Shown: piece by piece, positions 24,201 through 31,902 of the stretch
How the letters are laid out: each line of letters starts with the position of its first letter
How positions within the stretch are numbered: position 1 is the first letter of the stretch
NCBI GenBank assembly: GCA_047967505.1
Contig: CM106539.1
Direction: 5' to 3' (one strand)
DNA: 64,000 nucleotides
From: Dipteris shenzhenensis
Lineage: Eukaryota; Polypodiophyta; Polypodiopsida; Gleicheniales
Translations under genes and position numbers: made by a program
The notes under the pieces: model-generated
The model's input: only the letters and a program-made list of their open reading frames with translations
What the model was told of the DNA's origin: nothing
The model's database searches: none

Positions 24201-25289
24201 TGTGCAACTGTACGGCTAAGCTGACGTACAGGCTGTAAGGCCCTAGCTGCAACTGAGGCAACCTATAAATCTGAAATTGTTGGTCAATGCCCTGCCCATG
24301 CTGGTGACCTTGCAACAGCAAAGATAGCCTGATTATGAGAAGCAAGATCCAAATTAAGAAGGATGAATCTTTTATTGGCTGTGACTGCATAATCAATAGA
24401 TAATAAGATGTTGAGGACTGCTTCATGAATGCTACGAGCGTATACGAAACCATAATGCCGAGCATGTAGATCTCTAGCAAGAATAAATTTATTTCGCAAA
24501 GCTATCGCCTTGGCCAAAATCTTGTAAACTCCATTAAGCATTACCAACGGATGCTAGTCAGAAGGAGTAAAGCGTGACAGCAATTTAGGTATTAAGAGAG
24601 GGCTGCAAATGATTTGTGGGCTGGAGTGTTTGCATATGTACACCAGCTACACCATTTGCATGCTTGATGACAGAAGCAGCATCAGACTCAATTTGTCACA
24701 GATTTGGGGCTACATACATGAAGGTGAATACAGTAAAATACATTGAAAATGACCGGAGGTAGAGGAGGAGGATGGACAGGTGCTAAGAACGAGGCTCTAA
24801 TACCAATGTACGGAAGTGTAGAGGCAAGTAAAAGACAATACACTAAATCAAATATTTCAAGCAAGTTCATTCAGGTCCGCGACGCGGCCTCCGACCGTAG
24901 AATTGACTTAAGCTTATACACTTGTTGAAATGAATCGAGACGACTGCGTTTCTTACGGGTGAATCAGGCAGCCAGTCTGTTAGGTGAGGCACATCTTCAA
25001 GCACAGCTGGGCCGCTCCTTTCCGTTTTTATTTTCATCAATGTCTCTGTACCAACTGAAGCCTGGATGCTCACACGCCTGAGATCCCGCCCCTTGTGGAG
25101 GCGGCCTTCTAACCACCCATTCACAAAATGGATTCTGGCCTGGCCCGGGAGGATTCGTCCGTGTAGAAGAAACGACGAAGCAGTGTCTAGACGGCGCGGA
25201 GGACAACTTAGGAAAGAATGGAGGGACGCGGTTCGTTGGGGAAGGTGAGGGGAGGAGGCCGGGGGTTGGAGGAAGCTGAGGCAAGCCAT
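9156..25289 (-). CDS. PFK: ATP-dependent 6-phosphofructokinase, N-terminal and catalytic part (nine exons; 3' end outside window)
   Basis: Phosphorylates fructose 6-phosphate to fructose 1,6-bisphosphate, the committing step of glycolysis. Coding exons run 24957-25289, 20234-20280, 20094-20133, 19921-19986, 19571-19708, 13740-13898, 9642-9695, 9422-9490 and 9156-9285: 1,036 nt, 345 complete codons. All junctions are GT-AG and all phases agree. In order the protein shows a basic, Ser/Pro-rich N-terminus of about 80 residues (possible plastid transit peptide), [47 protein letters not shown] (nucleotide-binding loop), [34 protein letters not shown] (the GGDG form expected of ATP- rather than PPi-dependent enzymes), [11 protein letters not shown] and VKLMGRYSG. 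From memory these resemble the Arabidopsis PFK1/3/6/7 group more than PFK4/5. The C-terminal third is not in the window; the intron after exon 9 continues past position 1. Confidence 0.93.
9422..9490 (-). CDS. PFK: PFK exon 8
   Basis: A 69-nt exon: [20 protein letters not shown] followed by DIA. PKTIDND is the substrate-site block. Acceptor TGTAG, donor GTATGT. The upstream intron is 151 nt. Confidence 0.95.
9642..9695 (-). CDS. PFK: PFK exon 7 (GGDGT motif)
   Basis: A 54-nt exon coding [18 protein letters not shown]. Acceptor ATACAG, donor GTGATT. The GGDG signature argues for an ATP-dependent enzyme. The upstream intron is 4,044 nt and contains LINE debris. Confidence 0.95.
9836..11480 (+). 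mobile_element. Degenerate LINE remnant in PFK intron 6
   Basis: A C-rich segment (9,836-10,080) is followed by badly broken coding-like sequence and then a LINE-type tail. The tail ends with AGACC-CTTT-GGTCT (11,436-11,449) and aataaa, matching the usual 3' end of plant LINEs. No reverse-transcriptase motif survives, so assignment rests mainly on the tail. Confidence 0.45.
11481..13539. other. Unassigned part of PFK intron 6
   Basis: This stretch has short frames in several registers, including a C-rich segment (11,520-12,240) and a charged coiled-coil-like segment around 12,380-12,600. It may be decayed retroelement gag, but no domain or terminal structure is recognisable. Confidence 0.4.
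13540..13655 (+). mobile_element. LINE 3' tail fragment
   Basis: Contains catccttgggtatggatgcc, ctttagtggcc, tctcatagacccttcggtct and then ttaataaact. The reverse complement of 48,565-48,680 carries the same order of blocks, so both are tails of one LINE family. The AGACC-CTTC-GGTCT stem is at 13,615-13,628. It lies about 85 bases from PFK exon 6. Confidence 0.7.
13740..13898 (-). CDS. PFK: PFK exon 6
   Basis: A 159-nt exon from [11 protein letters not shown] through [18 protein letters not shown] to DRGINQ. Acceptor TCCAG, donor GTGATT. It is separated from exon 5 by a 5,672-nt intron containing a gag-only Copia element. Confidence 0.93.
13899..15404. other. PFK intron 5, unannotated part
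   Basis: AT-rich intron sequence with only short frames and no recognisable element. Confidence 0.6.
15405..15766. repeat. Imperfect tandem duplication
   Basis: Unit 1 (15,405-15,601) and unit 2 (15,602 to about 15,766) share ttcactcttctgtcaaaag, the following about 100 bases and the closing cagttggag...taatgtatcttaat block. Unit 2 lacks about 35 bases. A smaller repeat (gaatgcaa-c-gtgaagtctttctta) follows at about 15,778 and 15,826. Confidence 0.9.
16085..16215. repeat. ATAC/ATGC-rich microsatellite
   Basis: Degenerate runs of atacat, atgcatgc and atgtatgt inside PFK intron 5. The remainder of 15,767-17,008 shows nothing recognisable. Confidence 0.85.
17009..17307 (-). repeat. 3' LTR of the gag-only Copia
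   Basis: On the minus strand it begins TGACTAG and ends TTTAACA, so it has TG/CA ends. A TATA-like GCTATAAAGAG on the minus strand lies near 17,253-17,263. The right boundary is inferred from the point where the coding frame ends. Confidence 0.75.
17308..17898 (-). pseudogene. Copia protease / GAG-pre-integrase fragment
   Basis: Contains the aspartic-protease core SWVLDSGGS, immediately followed by [15 protein letters not shown], so the usual segment between them is missing. It continues through [14 protein letters not shown] and the GAG-pre-integrase motif RLWHERFGH to [14 protein letters not shown]. The frame ends at the LTR, with everything from the integrase core onward lost. Confidence 0.85.
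17940..18761 (-). CDS. Copia Gag (intact 273-residue frame)
   Basis: Typical Copia Gag: [20 protein letters not shown], then an alpha-helical UBN2-like region including [17 protein letters not shown], then a lysine-rich linker and one CCHC knuckle ([14 protein letters not shown]). Gag forms the particle that packages element RNA. It is uninterrupted, unlike most retroelement frames in this window. The start may lie slightly upstream, since family members usually begin before the WKFK block. Confidence 0.85.
   Translation of the reverse strand: MVRTTLWKFKITAILDSYELLETVLGIDPEPQGASDLANSRSMIPPNVDLLRAWKRRNADALCALVTSTTDSVLTLIQHTSNATVVWNILKSQYETRNQTRIQNLENQLATEKFNEEETAEAFITRIKNLRDQMAGAEIQKTSEKLAQRCLRICPPRFDGLVTSLNTQVRPQPLSFEEFCALLTEEKLRLKARDGGGNGDATFFATVKGKGGSSTKGESSTSGDKKKKGSKKKFQGECFYCKKKGHVIADCRVKKADEKNSTLKKTNKGKCSH
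18936..18947 (-). other. Primer-binding site of the gag-only Copia
   Basis: Plus-strand gctctgatacca is the complement of TGGTATCAGAGC, the usual initiator tRNA-Met primer site of plant Copia elements. It abuts the 5' LTR that begins at 18,948. Confidence 0.9.
18948..19097 (-). repeat. 5' LTR of the gag-only Copia, truncated
   Basis: Matches 17,009 to about 17,155 from tgttaaattaca to ggagcttagatg, then diverges. The outer half of this LTR is missing. Confidence 0.85.
19098..19570. other. PFK intron 5, unassigned 5' end
   Basis: The sequence between the truncated LTR and exon 5 contains a possible solo-LTR-like block (about 19,108-19,235) but no pair was found. Confidence 0.4.
19571..19708 (-). 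CDS. PFK: PFK exon 5 (nucleotide-binding loop)
   Basis: A 138-nt exon beginning [20 protein letters not shown] and ending [10 protein letters not shown]. It carries the glycine-rich [15 protein letters not shown] loop. Acceptor GACAG, donor GTGAAT. The upstream intron is 212 nt. Confidence 0.93.
19921..19986 (-). CDS. PFK: PFK exon 4
   Basis: A 66-nt exon coding [20 protein letters not shown] plus AK; the HFRRAGPR block is characteristic of the plant family. Acceptor ...TTAAG, donor GTTCGT. The upstream intron is 107 nt. Confidence 0.9.
20094..20133 (-). CDS. PFK: PFK exon 3
   Basis: A 40-nt exon: one base finishing the split Lys codon, then [13 protein letters not shown]. Acceptor TTGCAG, donor GTGAGA. 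The upstream intron is 100 nt. Confidence 0.9.
20234..20280 (-). CDS. PFK: PFK exon 2
   Basis: A 47-nt exon coding [15 protein letters not shown] plus two bases of a split Lys codon. Acceptor ...TTGCAG, donor GTGAGG. It joins in phase to exon 1 (DSP|TYPSP) and to exon 3. Intron 1 upstream is 4,676 nt. Confidence 0.9.
20281..21082. other. PFK intron 1, proximal part
   Basis: AT-rich sequence without a recognisable element or conserved coding block. Confidence 0.6.
21083..21660 (-). mobile_element. Copia reverse-transcriptase fragment in PFK intron 1
   Basis: Minus-strand translation gives [36 protein letters not shown], then after a stop [16 protein letters not shown] and [18 protein letters not shown]. 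This is the N-terminal half of a Copia reverse transcriptase. The YVDD half, LTRs and other domains are missing. Confidence 0.88.
21881..21957. repeat. Minisatellite, four 17-18-bp units
   Basis: Units starting at 21,881, 21,899, 21,917 and 21,934 follow gtacagcttttctttggc with one- or two-base changes; a fifth gtacagg closes the array. Confidence 0.93.
22541..22600. repeat. Two (CA)n runs
   Basis: CA repeats at about 22,541-22,562 and 22,581-22,600, separated by a T-rich spacer. Confidence 0.95.
23230..23575 (-). mobile_element. Gypsy integrase C-terminal fragment
   Basis: Minus-strand reading [20 protein letters not shown], then [11 protein letters not shown] and [11 protein letters not shown]. 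This is the post-catalytic part of Ty3/Gypsy integrases (helix then the FEEGDWV-like strand). Degenerate frames continue to about 23,230. It is an isolated fragment within PFK intron 1. Confidence 0.75.
23644..24051. repeat. A-B-A'-B' segment duplication
   Basis: Block A (23,644-23,729, starting tgccatggcaaaagcgcctc) recurs at 23,932-24,015. Block B (23,862-23,899, starting catgtatggctgctcatgaa) recurs at 24,014-24,051. The interval between A and B is deleted in the second copy. Confidence 0.92.
24240..24560 (-). mobile_element. LINE reverse-transcriptase fragment in PFK intron 1
   Basis: Minus-strand reading [32 protein letters not shown] and [11 protein letters not shown] correspond to the N-terminal fingers of LINE reverse transcriptase. 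The active site is missing. Degenerate sequence continues to about 24,110. Confidence 0.8.
24561..24956. other. PFK intron 1, distal end
   Basis: No element or coding block recognised between the LINE fragment and the exon 1 donor. Confidence 0.5.
24957..25289 (-). CDS. PFK: PFK exon 1 (start codon, probable transit peptide)
   Basis: Begins with ATG at 25,289 (context TTTATGGC, G at +4) and encodes 111 residues: [20 protein letters not shown], then a Ser/Arg-rich stretch, then the conserved [12 protein letters not shown]. Donor GTAAGA follows CCC at 24,957, phase 0. No acidic residue appears in the first about 80 positions, as in plastid transit peptides. Localisation is therefore probably plastid, but not proven. 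Confidence 0.88.
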
Positions 25290-25490
25290 AAACGCGATCG
25301 GGAGGGGAGAGGGAGCTAGGATCGAGGGGAAACGGAGCTGAGGGAGGAAGGTGGCGATTAGTGAGGCAAAATTAGAGGAGAGAAGGCGATGGAAGCATCG
25401 AAAGGAAGCAAAAAGGGAGACGATGGAGGGAGGGGAGGCGGATGGCTCGGAAGAAGATGGAGATGGGAGAGGAGGAAGGAGAGAGCTGTG

Positions 25491-25520
25491 GCTATGGCGA
25501 TGGCGATGGCGATGGCGATG
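25491..25520. repeat. (GGCGAT)n microsatellite in the probable PFK 5' leader
   Basis: Five near-perfect GGCGAT units about 200-230 bases upstream of the PFK start codon. Confidence 0.9.
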
Positions 25521-25612
25521 AAGCTCTGCTGTGTTTGTGTGCGCTGCTGTTTTCTCGATTTATTCGTCCACCCTGCTACGTCGTAATACGGTAACCGTAT
25601 CGGTAATGGCAC

Positions 25613-25717
25613 CTTATACGGTATTTTGGCCAGACACGTGTCACATCCGCCCTCTCCCACGTGGCACCCCTCGCGCACGTGCCGCCCTTTTTGACCTCTC
25701 TGAACGCTTCGCACGTG
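25613..25717 (-). promoter_or_regulatory. Probable PFK promoter: four CACGTG boxes and a TATA-like element
   Basis: Perfect CACGTG palindromes occur at 25,635-25,640, 25,658-25,663, 25,676-25,681 and 25,712-25,717. Nearer the gene, the minus strand reads CGTATAAGGT at about 25,611-25,620. CACGTG is the plant G-box bound by bZIP and bHLH factors. If the TATA-like element works, transcription starts near 25,585 and gives a pyrimidine-rich leader of about 295 nt. The sites are seen directly; their function is inferred. Confidence 0.6.
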
Positions 25718-26052
25718 GCTTCCATTTCCATAAGACCCCTTTGGAAGCAAACGCTAGGAGCTCCTTGCTGTTGAATCATTTTTTTTGCAATACTCAATTC
25801 AAAGCTAGGAGCTCCAATGCTCTTTCATTTTTTGTGCCCCTTTTTCTTTTCATACCTCATGCAAAGAAACCCCTTGGAAACCCATCGAACAAACAAGATC
25901 CTCACGCATCGAACACCATCAACCTTGCCCGCCTCAACTTCCACCTCAACTACAATACAACTGACCACATCTTATGCACATGGTGGCTTTTCTCGACTTA
26001 TAAAATTTTCTTTTTCTTTGAGGTTACAGGCCAACCTACCTCTTTAATGTAA

Positions 26053-26055
<3 letters not shown>

Positions 26056-26100
<45 letters not shown>
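26056..26100. repeat. (CT)n microsatellite
   Basis: Uninterrupted CT dinucleotides for about 45 bases. Confidence 0.97.
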
Positions 26101-26101
<1 letters not shown>

Positions 26102-26289
26102 CAATTATAAGCAAACCACGGTTTTCAAGAGAATCCTAGCTATTTCAAACCTGGGAGCTCCTAAGCCCATCGTTTTCCATAAAGGTCTATGGAAACTAAA
26201 TTGTGATAGGTGCTTGTTCCCACACGACCTTGATTATCATCTAAGTGCACTACCATTCCCCCTACCCAAGCCCCCATACAATGCACACA

Positions 26290-26397
26290 ATATATGTGTT
26301 CAAAGGCTACCATTGACCAATGTTGCACCTACTGGATCATGCCATATATGTGTTCAAAGGCTACCATTGACAAATGTTGCACCTACTGGATCATGCC
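26290..26397. repeat. 54-bp tandem duplication
   Basis: Two adjacent copies (26,290-26,343 and 26,344-26,397) beginning atatatgtgttcaaaggcta; they differ at one position (gaccaa versus gacaaa). Confidence 0.96.
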
Positions 26398-28899
26398 CTC
26401 CACAAGTCAAAGTATGCTCAAATGTCTTACAAGGAGGAACTAGTAGCTTCTAGAGAATCAACATCATTCAATAAATGGTATAAGCTTCATCATCGAGTCC
26501 CTTGCGTAGGCATCTTAATGAAAGGGTGAACCAAGACACCCACCTCAAGTACAAAAAAAAGGGACACACCAAAGGAAGCCAAGCCTTCATGTACGAGCAA
26601 TAGCATGCCCATTGATCCCCAAAACTTATAAATCCAACCCCTTGTGGGATGCAAACTATTTAACTAGCTTCATTTGTCAAAGTTTCACTTTGCCCAAACT
26701 AAGATTTTCCTATAAAGTCCTTACACACTACCTAGGATCCCCACTTGGAATGAATGGAAGGTTCTCAAGCTTTTCTATGCCATCTACTTGAAGTTGAAGT
26801 TTAATATGCAAGTCATTGTTTCCTATATGGTTTTGCTATGTCCCAACATACTCTCAAAACTATCATTAGAGGGAACCTTTATTTGGCATAGTTTAGGCGC
26901 TTTTTTTGAGCGCGAAGCATGATTCAATTATGGATCCACATCACATGAGAAACCATCAAAAGCCATGCTTTAATGCAATGATGAATATGTTGAAATGTAG
27001 TCAACCTCCTTTAGAAGACCAGGGATTAAGGCAAGTGGAAAAAGTTCAACGGTTTGCAATTTTATTGTACAAGTTTAATTAAAAATTTACAAGCCCAATT
27101 AAAATTGCAAAATTATACAAACCCAATTAACCAAACCTCTATATCTCCACTCTTTCATGATTGCAAACTACAATTTCCCATACGCCATATATCCACGTAG
27201 CCTTGTCTTCCACTTAGCCTAAGGATGATGCAATAAGTAAATAATCAAGCCACTCCTCCAGATATCCCTCTACTTTGCTTGGTTGAAGTCGATCTCTAGA
27301 AGCCCATAACATGGCTCATATAGCCAAGGGTGCATGGGGTTGAATTGGCAGCCCTCCCTACAATGTGGCATCAAGGTCTACAAGCCTAGCTAAGTAAGGA
27401 TCTTTCTGATAATAGCTTTGTTTAAGGATAAGAGAACACAATATGGATACTTGAAAAATCTCATGATGTTATTAGAGGTTGCATGGCACTCAACCCCTCG
27501 GAAACAAAATTATGATAATTATGGGAGTGGTCATTTATATCTTCTTATTATGAATAGGTTCTCCCAAAAGTTGCTAGCCTGGAAGCCAATTGTTATTCTC
27601 GTTATCTAGGATTGGGTGTGCCAACCAACTTTAGTACAATTGGCCAAAGCTCCATGCTTGCCAGTAACTTCATCCAAGGACCATTTTTATGTCCTCCAAC
27701 CCTTCATGCTCAAACATACAAACTAGTCGAAAATCTCCCTCTCCTTGTCTTGCACTTCCCCCCTTCAGCCTACTTTGATCTTTTCAATCTATTAACTTTT
27801 AGATACACTATGAAGAAAATGACTTTTCCAATAATTAAGAGAAGATAGGTAGATATTTAGGGATACTTTTATGTAAAGTAAGATATTTAGGAATACTTTA
27901 TGTAAAGTCTAAATTGACATGAGCTATGCCACTTTCACTTACACTTTCTATGTAGAAAGGACACATATGATAGTCAATGCCAAGTTATTTACACTACCTA
28001 GTACGCAACTATTATATCCCATCATTTAAAACCAAATCTGTTTGTCCTTGTATTATAGAGGTGATGTGACACCTTACTTGATGCTTCTTGGAAAACATCT
28101 TAAACTATCAGCTGACGAAATTTTCAATATGATGGGGCCTATAGAAATCTTGGTTGAGTGCTTGAATATCTCAATTATAGAAGGGCAATGATAGAAGGAT
28201 GAAATATGAAAATGATTTAGTTTCAAATGCTTAATAAATAAGCAAGAGGATTAAAAAACAAAATTAACAATCGCCACACAATGATTTCAAAATGTACTTA
28301 ATTTACACCCTAAAAGCATTAAGATATCTTCAATATTCATAAAGTTTGGAAAAAGAAGAGAGACTGTGACTGTTCTATATGTATAATTATAAAAAATGTA
28401 AGGTTAAAAATTTGTCCTTATTAAATGTAGGTATAATCTCCCCATGGGTATGCTTTTTAGAAAATCATTAGGCATAGTCCACATCCGCTTTTATTAGCAC
28501 TCCCTCTAAACTCTTTTTTGAATTTCTACCTTTAATTTTTTAAATTATATTAAGTCAAATTGACATTGGAGATCATCCTACAAAAATTGCATTTTAATAG
28601 CTTAACATTGTTACGAAAAGTATATTTCTGAAATATATTTCTTAGGATATTATTATTTTAGTCAAGTGTGACTATGGCAAAGTACTCCATAGGAGCGTAC
28701 CGGACGCAGCGGGGGTCCTAGTGGATACTTTGTGTGGTTAGTTGGGGACACCTGACTAGCTTGTGTTTTGCCATGCTAGATGGTCGGTATTGTGGGTGAT
28801 TCCATGTTAATGCTAATGTCGCTAGTGTTATTGTGTTGGAAAGGTCACCTCCCCATCTGTAAGCCCCCAAATGAGGAGAGCATGGGGAGGGAGACCTAG

Positions 28900-29330
28900 G
28901 GCAAGGTATGCCCAGAAAAAGGGGACAACCACTGTATGGATCAGTACGGATGCTGCAGGGTAGTGTACGAAAGGTGTGCAGGGTGTGCTAGGGTTCGAAC
29001 GAGGGCTGCTGAGCAGAGGCGAATTTGCAGAAGCATGGAGTCGCACTGTTGCAGCATGTATTGGGCAGGTCTATGGCCTGCTGCAAACAGGGCTGGTAGG
29101 TGTGGCGGGGTAAGCACTCCAAAGGGGCTGGGCCCTGCATGGAATAAAGGACCAGCAAAGGGCCCTAAATAGGGCTGGATAGGCAGCCAACCAGCCAACC
29201 AACTGGTCGGTTGGTTAGGGCTGCTATAGACAGCCAGTCAGCCCAATTAGGGCTGGCTGGTCGGTTAGTTTTGGAGGGCCTTGTGCCTTATATAAGGAGG
29301 GCCTTTGTGCCCTCATGACTCATTCTCTGG
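28900..29330 (+). other. GC-rich hairpin cluster followed by a TATA box
   Basis: Repeated ggctgg/ccagcc and ggttggtt/aaccaacc words make several stems, e.g. AACCAAC (29,197-29,203) with GTTGGTT (29,210-29,216). A TATATAA box follows at 29,289-29,295. This could be promoter or LTR-U3 sequence belonging to the Gypsy element that starts downstream; no repeat copy was found to prove it. Confidence 0.4.
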
Positions 29331-30192
29331 AGTAGCAAATTTACAGCAGACAGGGCTTCCTTGGGCCTTCTCCTAGGAGGTGAAGGAGACCTAAAGAGGG
29401 CTACATACTGAGCTAGTAAGTGTTGCCTACCTAGGCTGATCTATAGGCAGTAAGGTAGAGAGAACCATTCTGGACAAAAAGTCTACAGACACTCGAGGTG
29501 GAGCACGCGGGCTCGAGTCTAGAGATAGCCAACAGATAGGAGAAGTACCTTGTGGTAAGATTAGAGGACCACACCATTGGTGGGACTCTGGATCTATCTC
29601 TTTTGTATTGTGTCCATAGCTTTGGACGAAAATATATTATTTTGGTGGTTTCTCTATCTAGCTGGTTCATTGTCTATTGATGAGTTTGCACGTCTATTTT
29701 ATGCACATAAGTTAAGAAGTTTGTGATTCCACTCCCCACACCACACTGTGTGAGCTCCTGGGCTATTCTATCAGTCTTCCACTATGTGTACCCTCTGTTG
29801 GGTCATTTCTAACATATTGGTGTTGTGCTAGATTATTGTGCTTTGAGCGCGGTTATGTTGGGATCGGTTGAATCAATGATTCGTTCAATCGATTGTTAAT
29901 AGCTAATGTAATTGGCGACGATGGAACTCATAGCGAGGATTGGAATTAGTGCGAGGGTACCGATCGAGGTGTCGCACAGTGCATTATTTATGGCCATGGG
30001 CCAATTTTGTATTTCTTTATTATTGCAAGTTTGAGCAATATATTTTGGAATGGACATAATTCAATTTTGGGCCCTAAGATGGCTTTGTAAAGCAAATTCC
30101 TCATTTTGGAAGAGAGGGATAATTTTGGCTCCTTGGTGCTTTTATGAAATATCATAAATACTCTAGATGAGGAAGCATAAGCCACTCATCTA

Positions 30193-30318
30193 GGGGGGGG
30201 AGATTGTACACAGTCTGTTGTCGCTTTCATGGTGTGATTGTGTTCTTCTTCTCCAATTGATTAAGTGGTGAATTTGTGTGGAAGATAATTACCTTTAAGG
30301 TTTCAGTGGTATCAGAGC
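30193..30318 (+). mobile_element. Polypurine tract, ~100-bp LTR-like block and primer-binding site
   Basis: A G-rich purine run (30,192-30,203) is followed by TGTACACAG... (30,205) and ...GGTTTCA (30,305), then TGGTATCAGAGC (30,307-30,318), a consensus primer-binding site. That order means an LTR of about 101 bp, or the last part of a longer LTR reaching back past the TATA box at 29,289. The primer-binding site probably belongs to the Gypsy element whose gag starts at 31,903. Confidence 0.5.
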
Positions 30319-31902
30319 TTTGGTCACGCTCTCTATAGTGGAAGAAAAGAAAAGAAATTCTGAAGCTCCCTCTTGTGGATTCAAAAAAAAAAAGAGACTT
30401 TGGAAAAAATTTTACTTTTGGCAGAGCCTTTTGAAATCCAAAGGCAGCCTTGTCTTGCCATCCCTTCATTGAATCGTGCGAAGGCCTCCCAGTCTCAAAC
30501 TATGTGTAGCCCACATCCGGATTTCGTGCCCTTAGAAAGTCAATGTAGCACCTCGGCTAGCATGTTGCCGCCAGCAGACTGCAACAATAAAGGACTCTTG
30601 AGGAGAGCTCTCTAGACTCTGGACTTTGCGGCTTTTCTTTCTCCTCTGCCTGTGCAGTGTGCAACGTGCAGGTTGGCAGCTTGCTTATTATTGAACCTCT
30701 GCACGTTAAGCAGCGGTGCACCAGGAGACTTGAGTCTAGAGACGTTGGAAGTTGGGACTTGGGAGTCTCCCTTTGCACGTGCCCATCTGCAGCCATCACT
30801 GCTCATCAAATCACTCTTGGACATAGACTCTGAACTCCAAAGCATTGAAGCAGGCAGCCTCTAGCCTCTGTCATGTAAATTCGTCATCACGACTTGCCGC
30901 CATCATCTCTGAAGTCTTGTAGCTCTTGCTCACGCCTCCTCGGTTCATGAACTCTACCATTGCACAATGCAGACAGTCAACAACCTCTGAGAAAGTACCT
31001 GTAGAAGCAATTCGTTTATTAAGTCAGAGGATTCCTTTGAATTCATACAAAGGAACCCAAGGATCAAAAGGGCACTTTAAAGAAAAATTATTTATATATT
31101 TAAAAAAAAGTTTTAATACCCCTCTTAAGGGAACCCAAAGGGTTCATAAAAAGGACCCTTAAAGGGAGAACCTTTCAAAGGCAACATTTTTTGGCAAACA
31201 GTGACACACAAAGTGCAAGGCCACTCCACTGACCAGCAAAGGTGTATTAAATAGGTACCCTCCACAACTGTCAAGAAGGAACTAGACTCACCTTGTGAAG
31301 CCCAGGTAGATGACACTGACAGCTCCGGGGATCAGAGAGTTTCAATTACTCTGATTACTTCAATGATGACAATACAGATGACACTGATGACTCTTATGTC
31401 CCCCTCTTTTGACTCTGTTGCTACTGTTTTTTACTTCAAGAATATTGCCTAGAAATGTTTTGATGAAACTCTCCCCATGGGGGCTGGTTATTCTTTACCA
31501 AAGAACATGTAAATATTTATGTTGATGATGATGATATTCTACTACAACACAAACTTTTTCTGCCCAAAGAAGAAGAAGAAGAGCAAAGCAAAATCTGAGG
31601 AAGCTTGAATCAAGAAGGCAATTTGGAACCACAAAAATCACCGTGCAATTAATTGGAGAGCGGTCGAGCGTAAAAACGACTACAAGCAACATCATCGGTC
31701 ACATATCTCCCACATTTTTCTAATTCCGATCAAAGAGTGAGATAAGTGATTTCTTTTGCTTTATATTTCATACACTTAGTATCTTCTACCATCCATTCCT
31801 CACCATATACTCGAATCACATTTTCTTTCATCTGTTTAATTCTCATACACTTATTATCCTTATTTCCCTCCGCTCCGCTTTATTTGTATTTATCACATTA
31901 TC
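30319..31902. other. Probable Gypsy leader, otherwise unassigned
   Basis: Lies between the primer-binding site and gag. It contains short frames only; nothing recognisable is encoded. Confidence 0.4.

Larger units (their letters stand above)
25760..28860. other. AT-rich intergenic DNA
   Basis: Contains the (CT)n run at 26,056-26,100 and a 54-bp tandem duplication at 26,290-26,397. Otherwise there are only short, unrelated frames and no recognisable gene. Confidence 0.6.

Noticed and set aside
25358-25750. 130-codon minus-strand frame upstream of PFK, containing an (Ile-Ala)n stretch
   Set aside because: It lies in the probable PFK promoter and leader, the (IA)n comes from the GGCGAT microsatellite, and no domain is visible.
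28680-30318. A single 1.6-kb Gypsy LTR spanning from about 28.7 kb to the primer-binding site
   Set aside because: Plausible, but no matching right-hand copy was found and the purine tract at 30,192 argues for a different boundary; kept only as an alternative.
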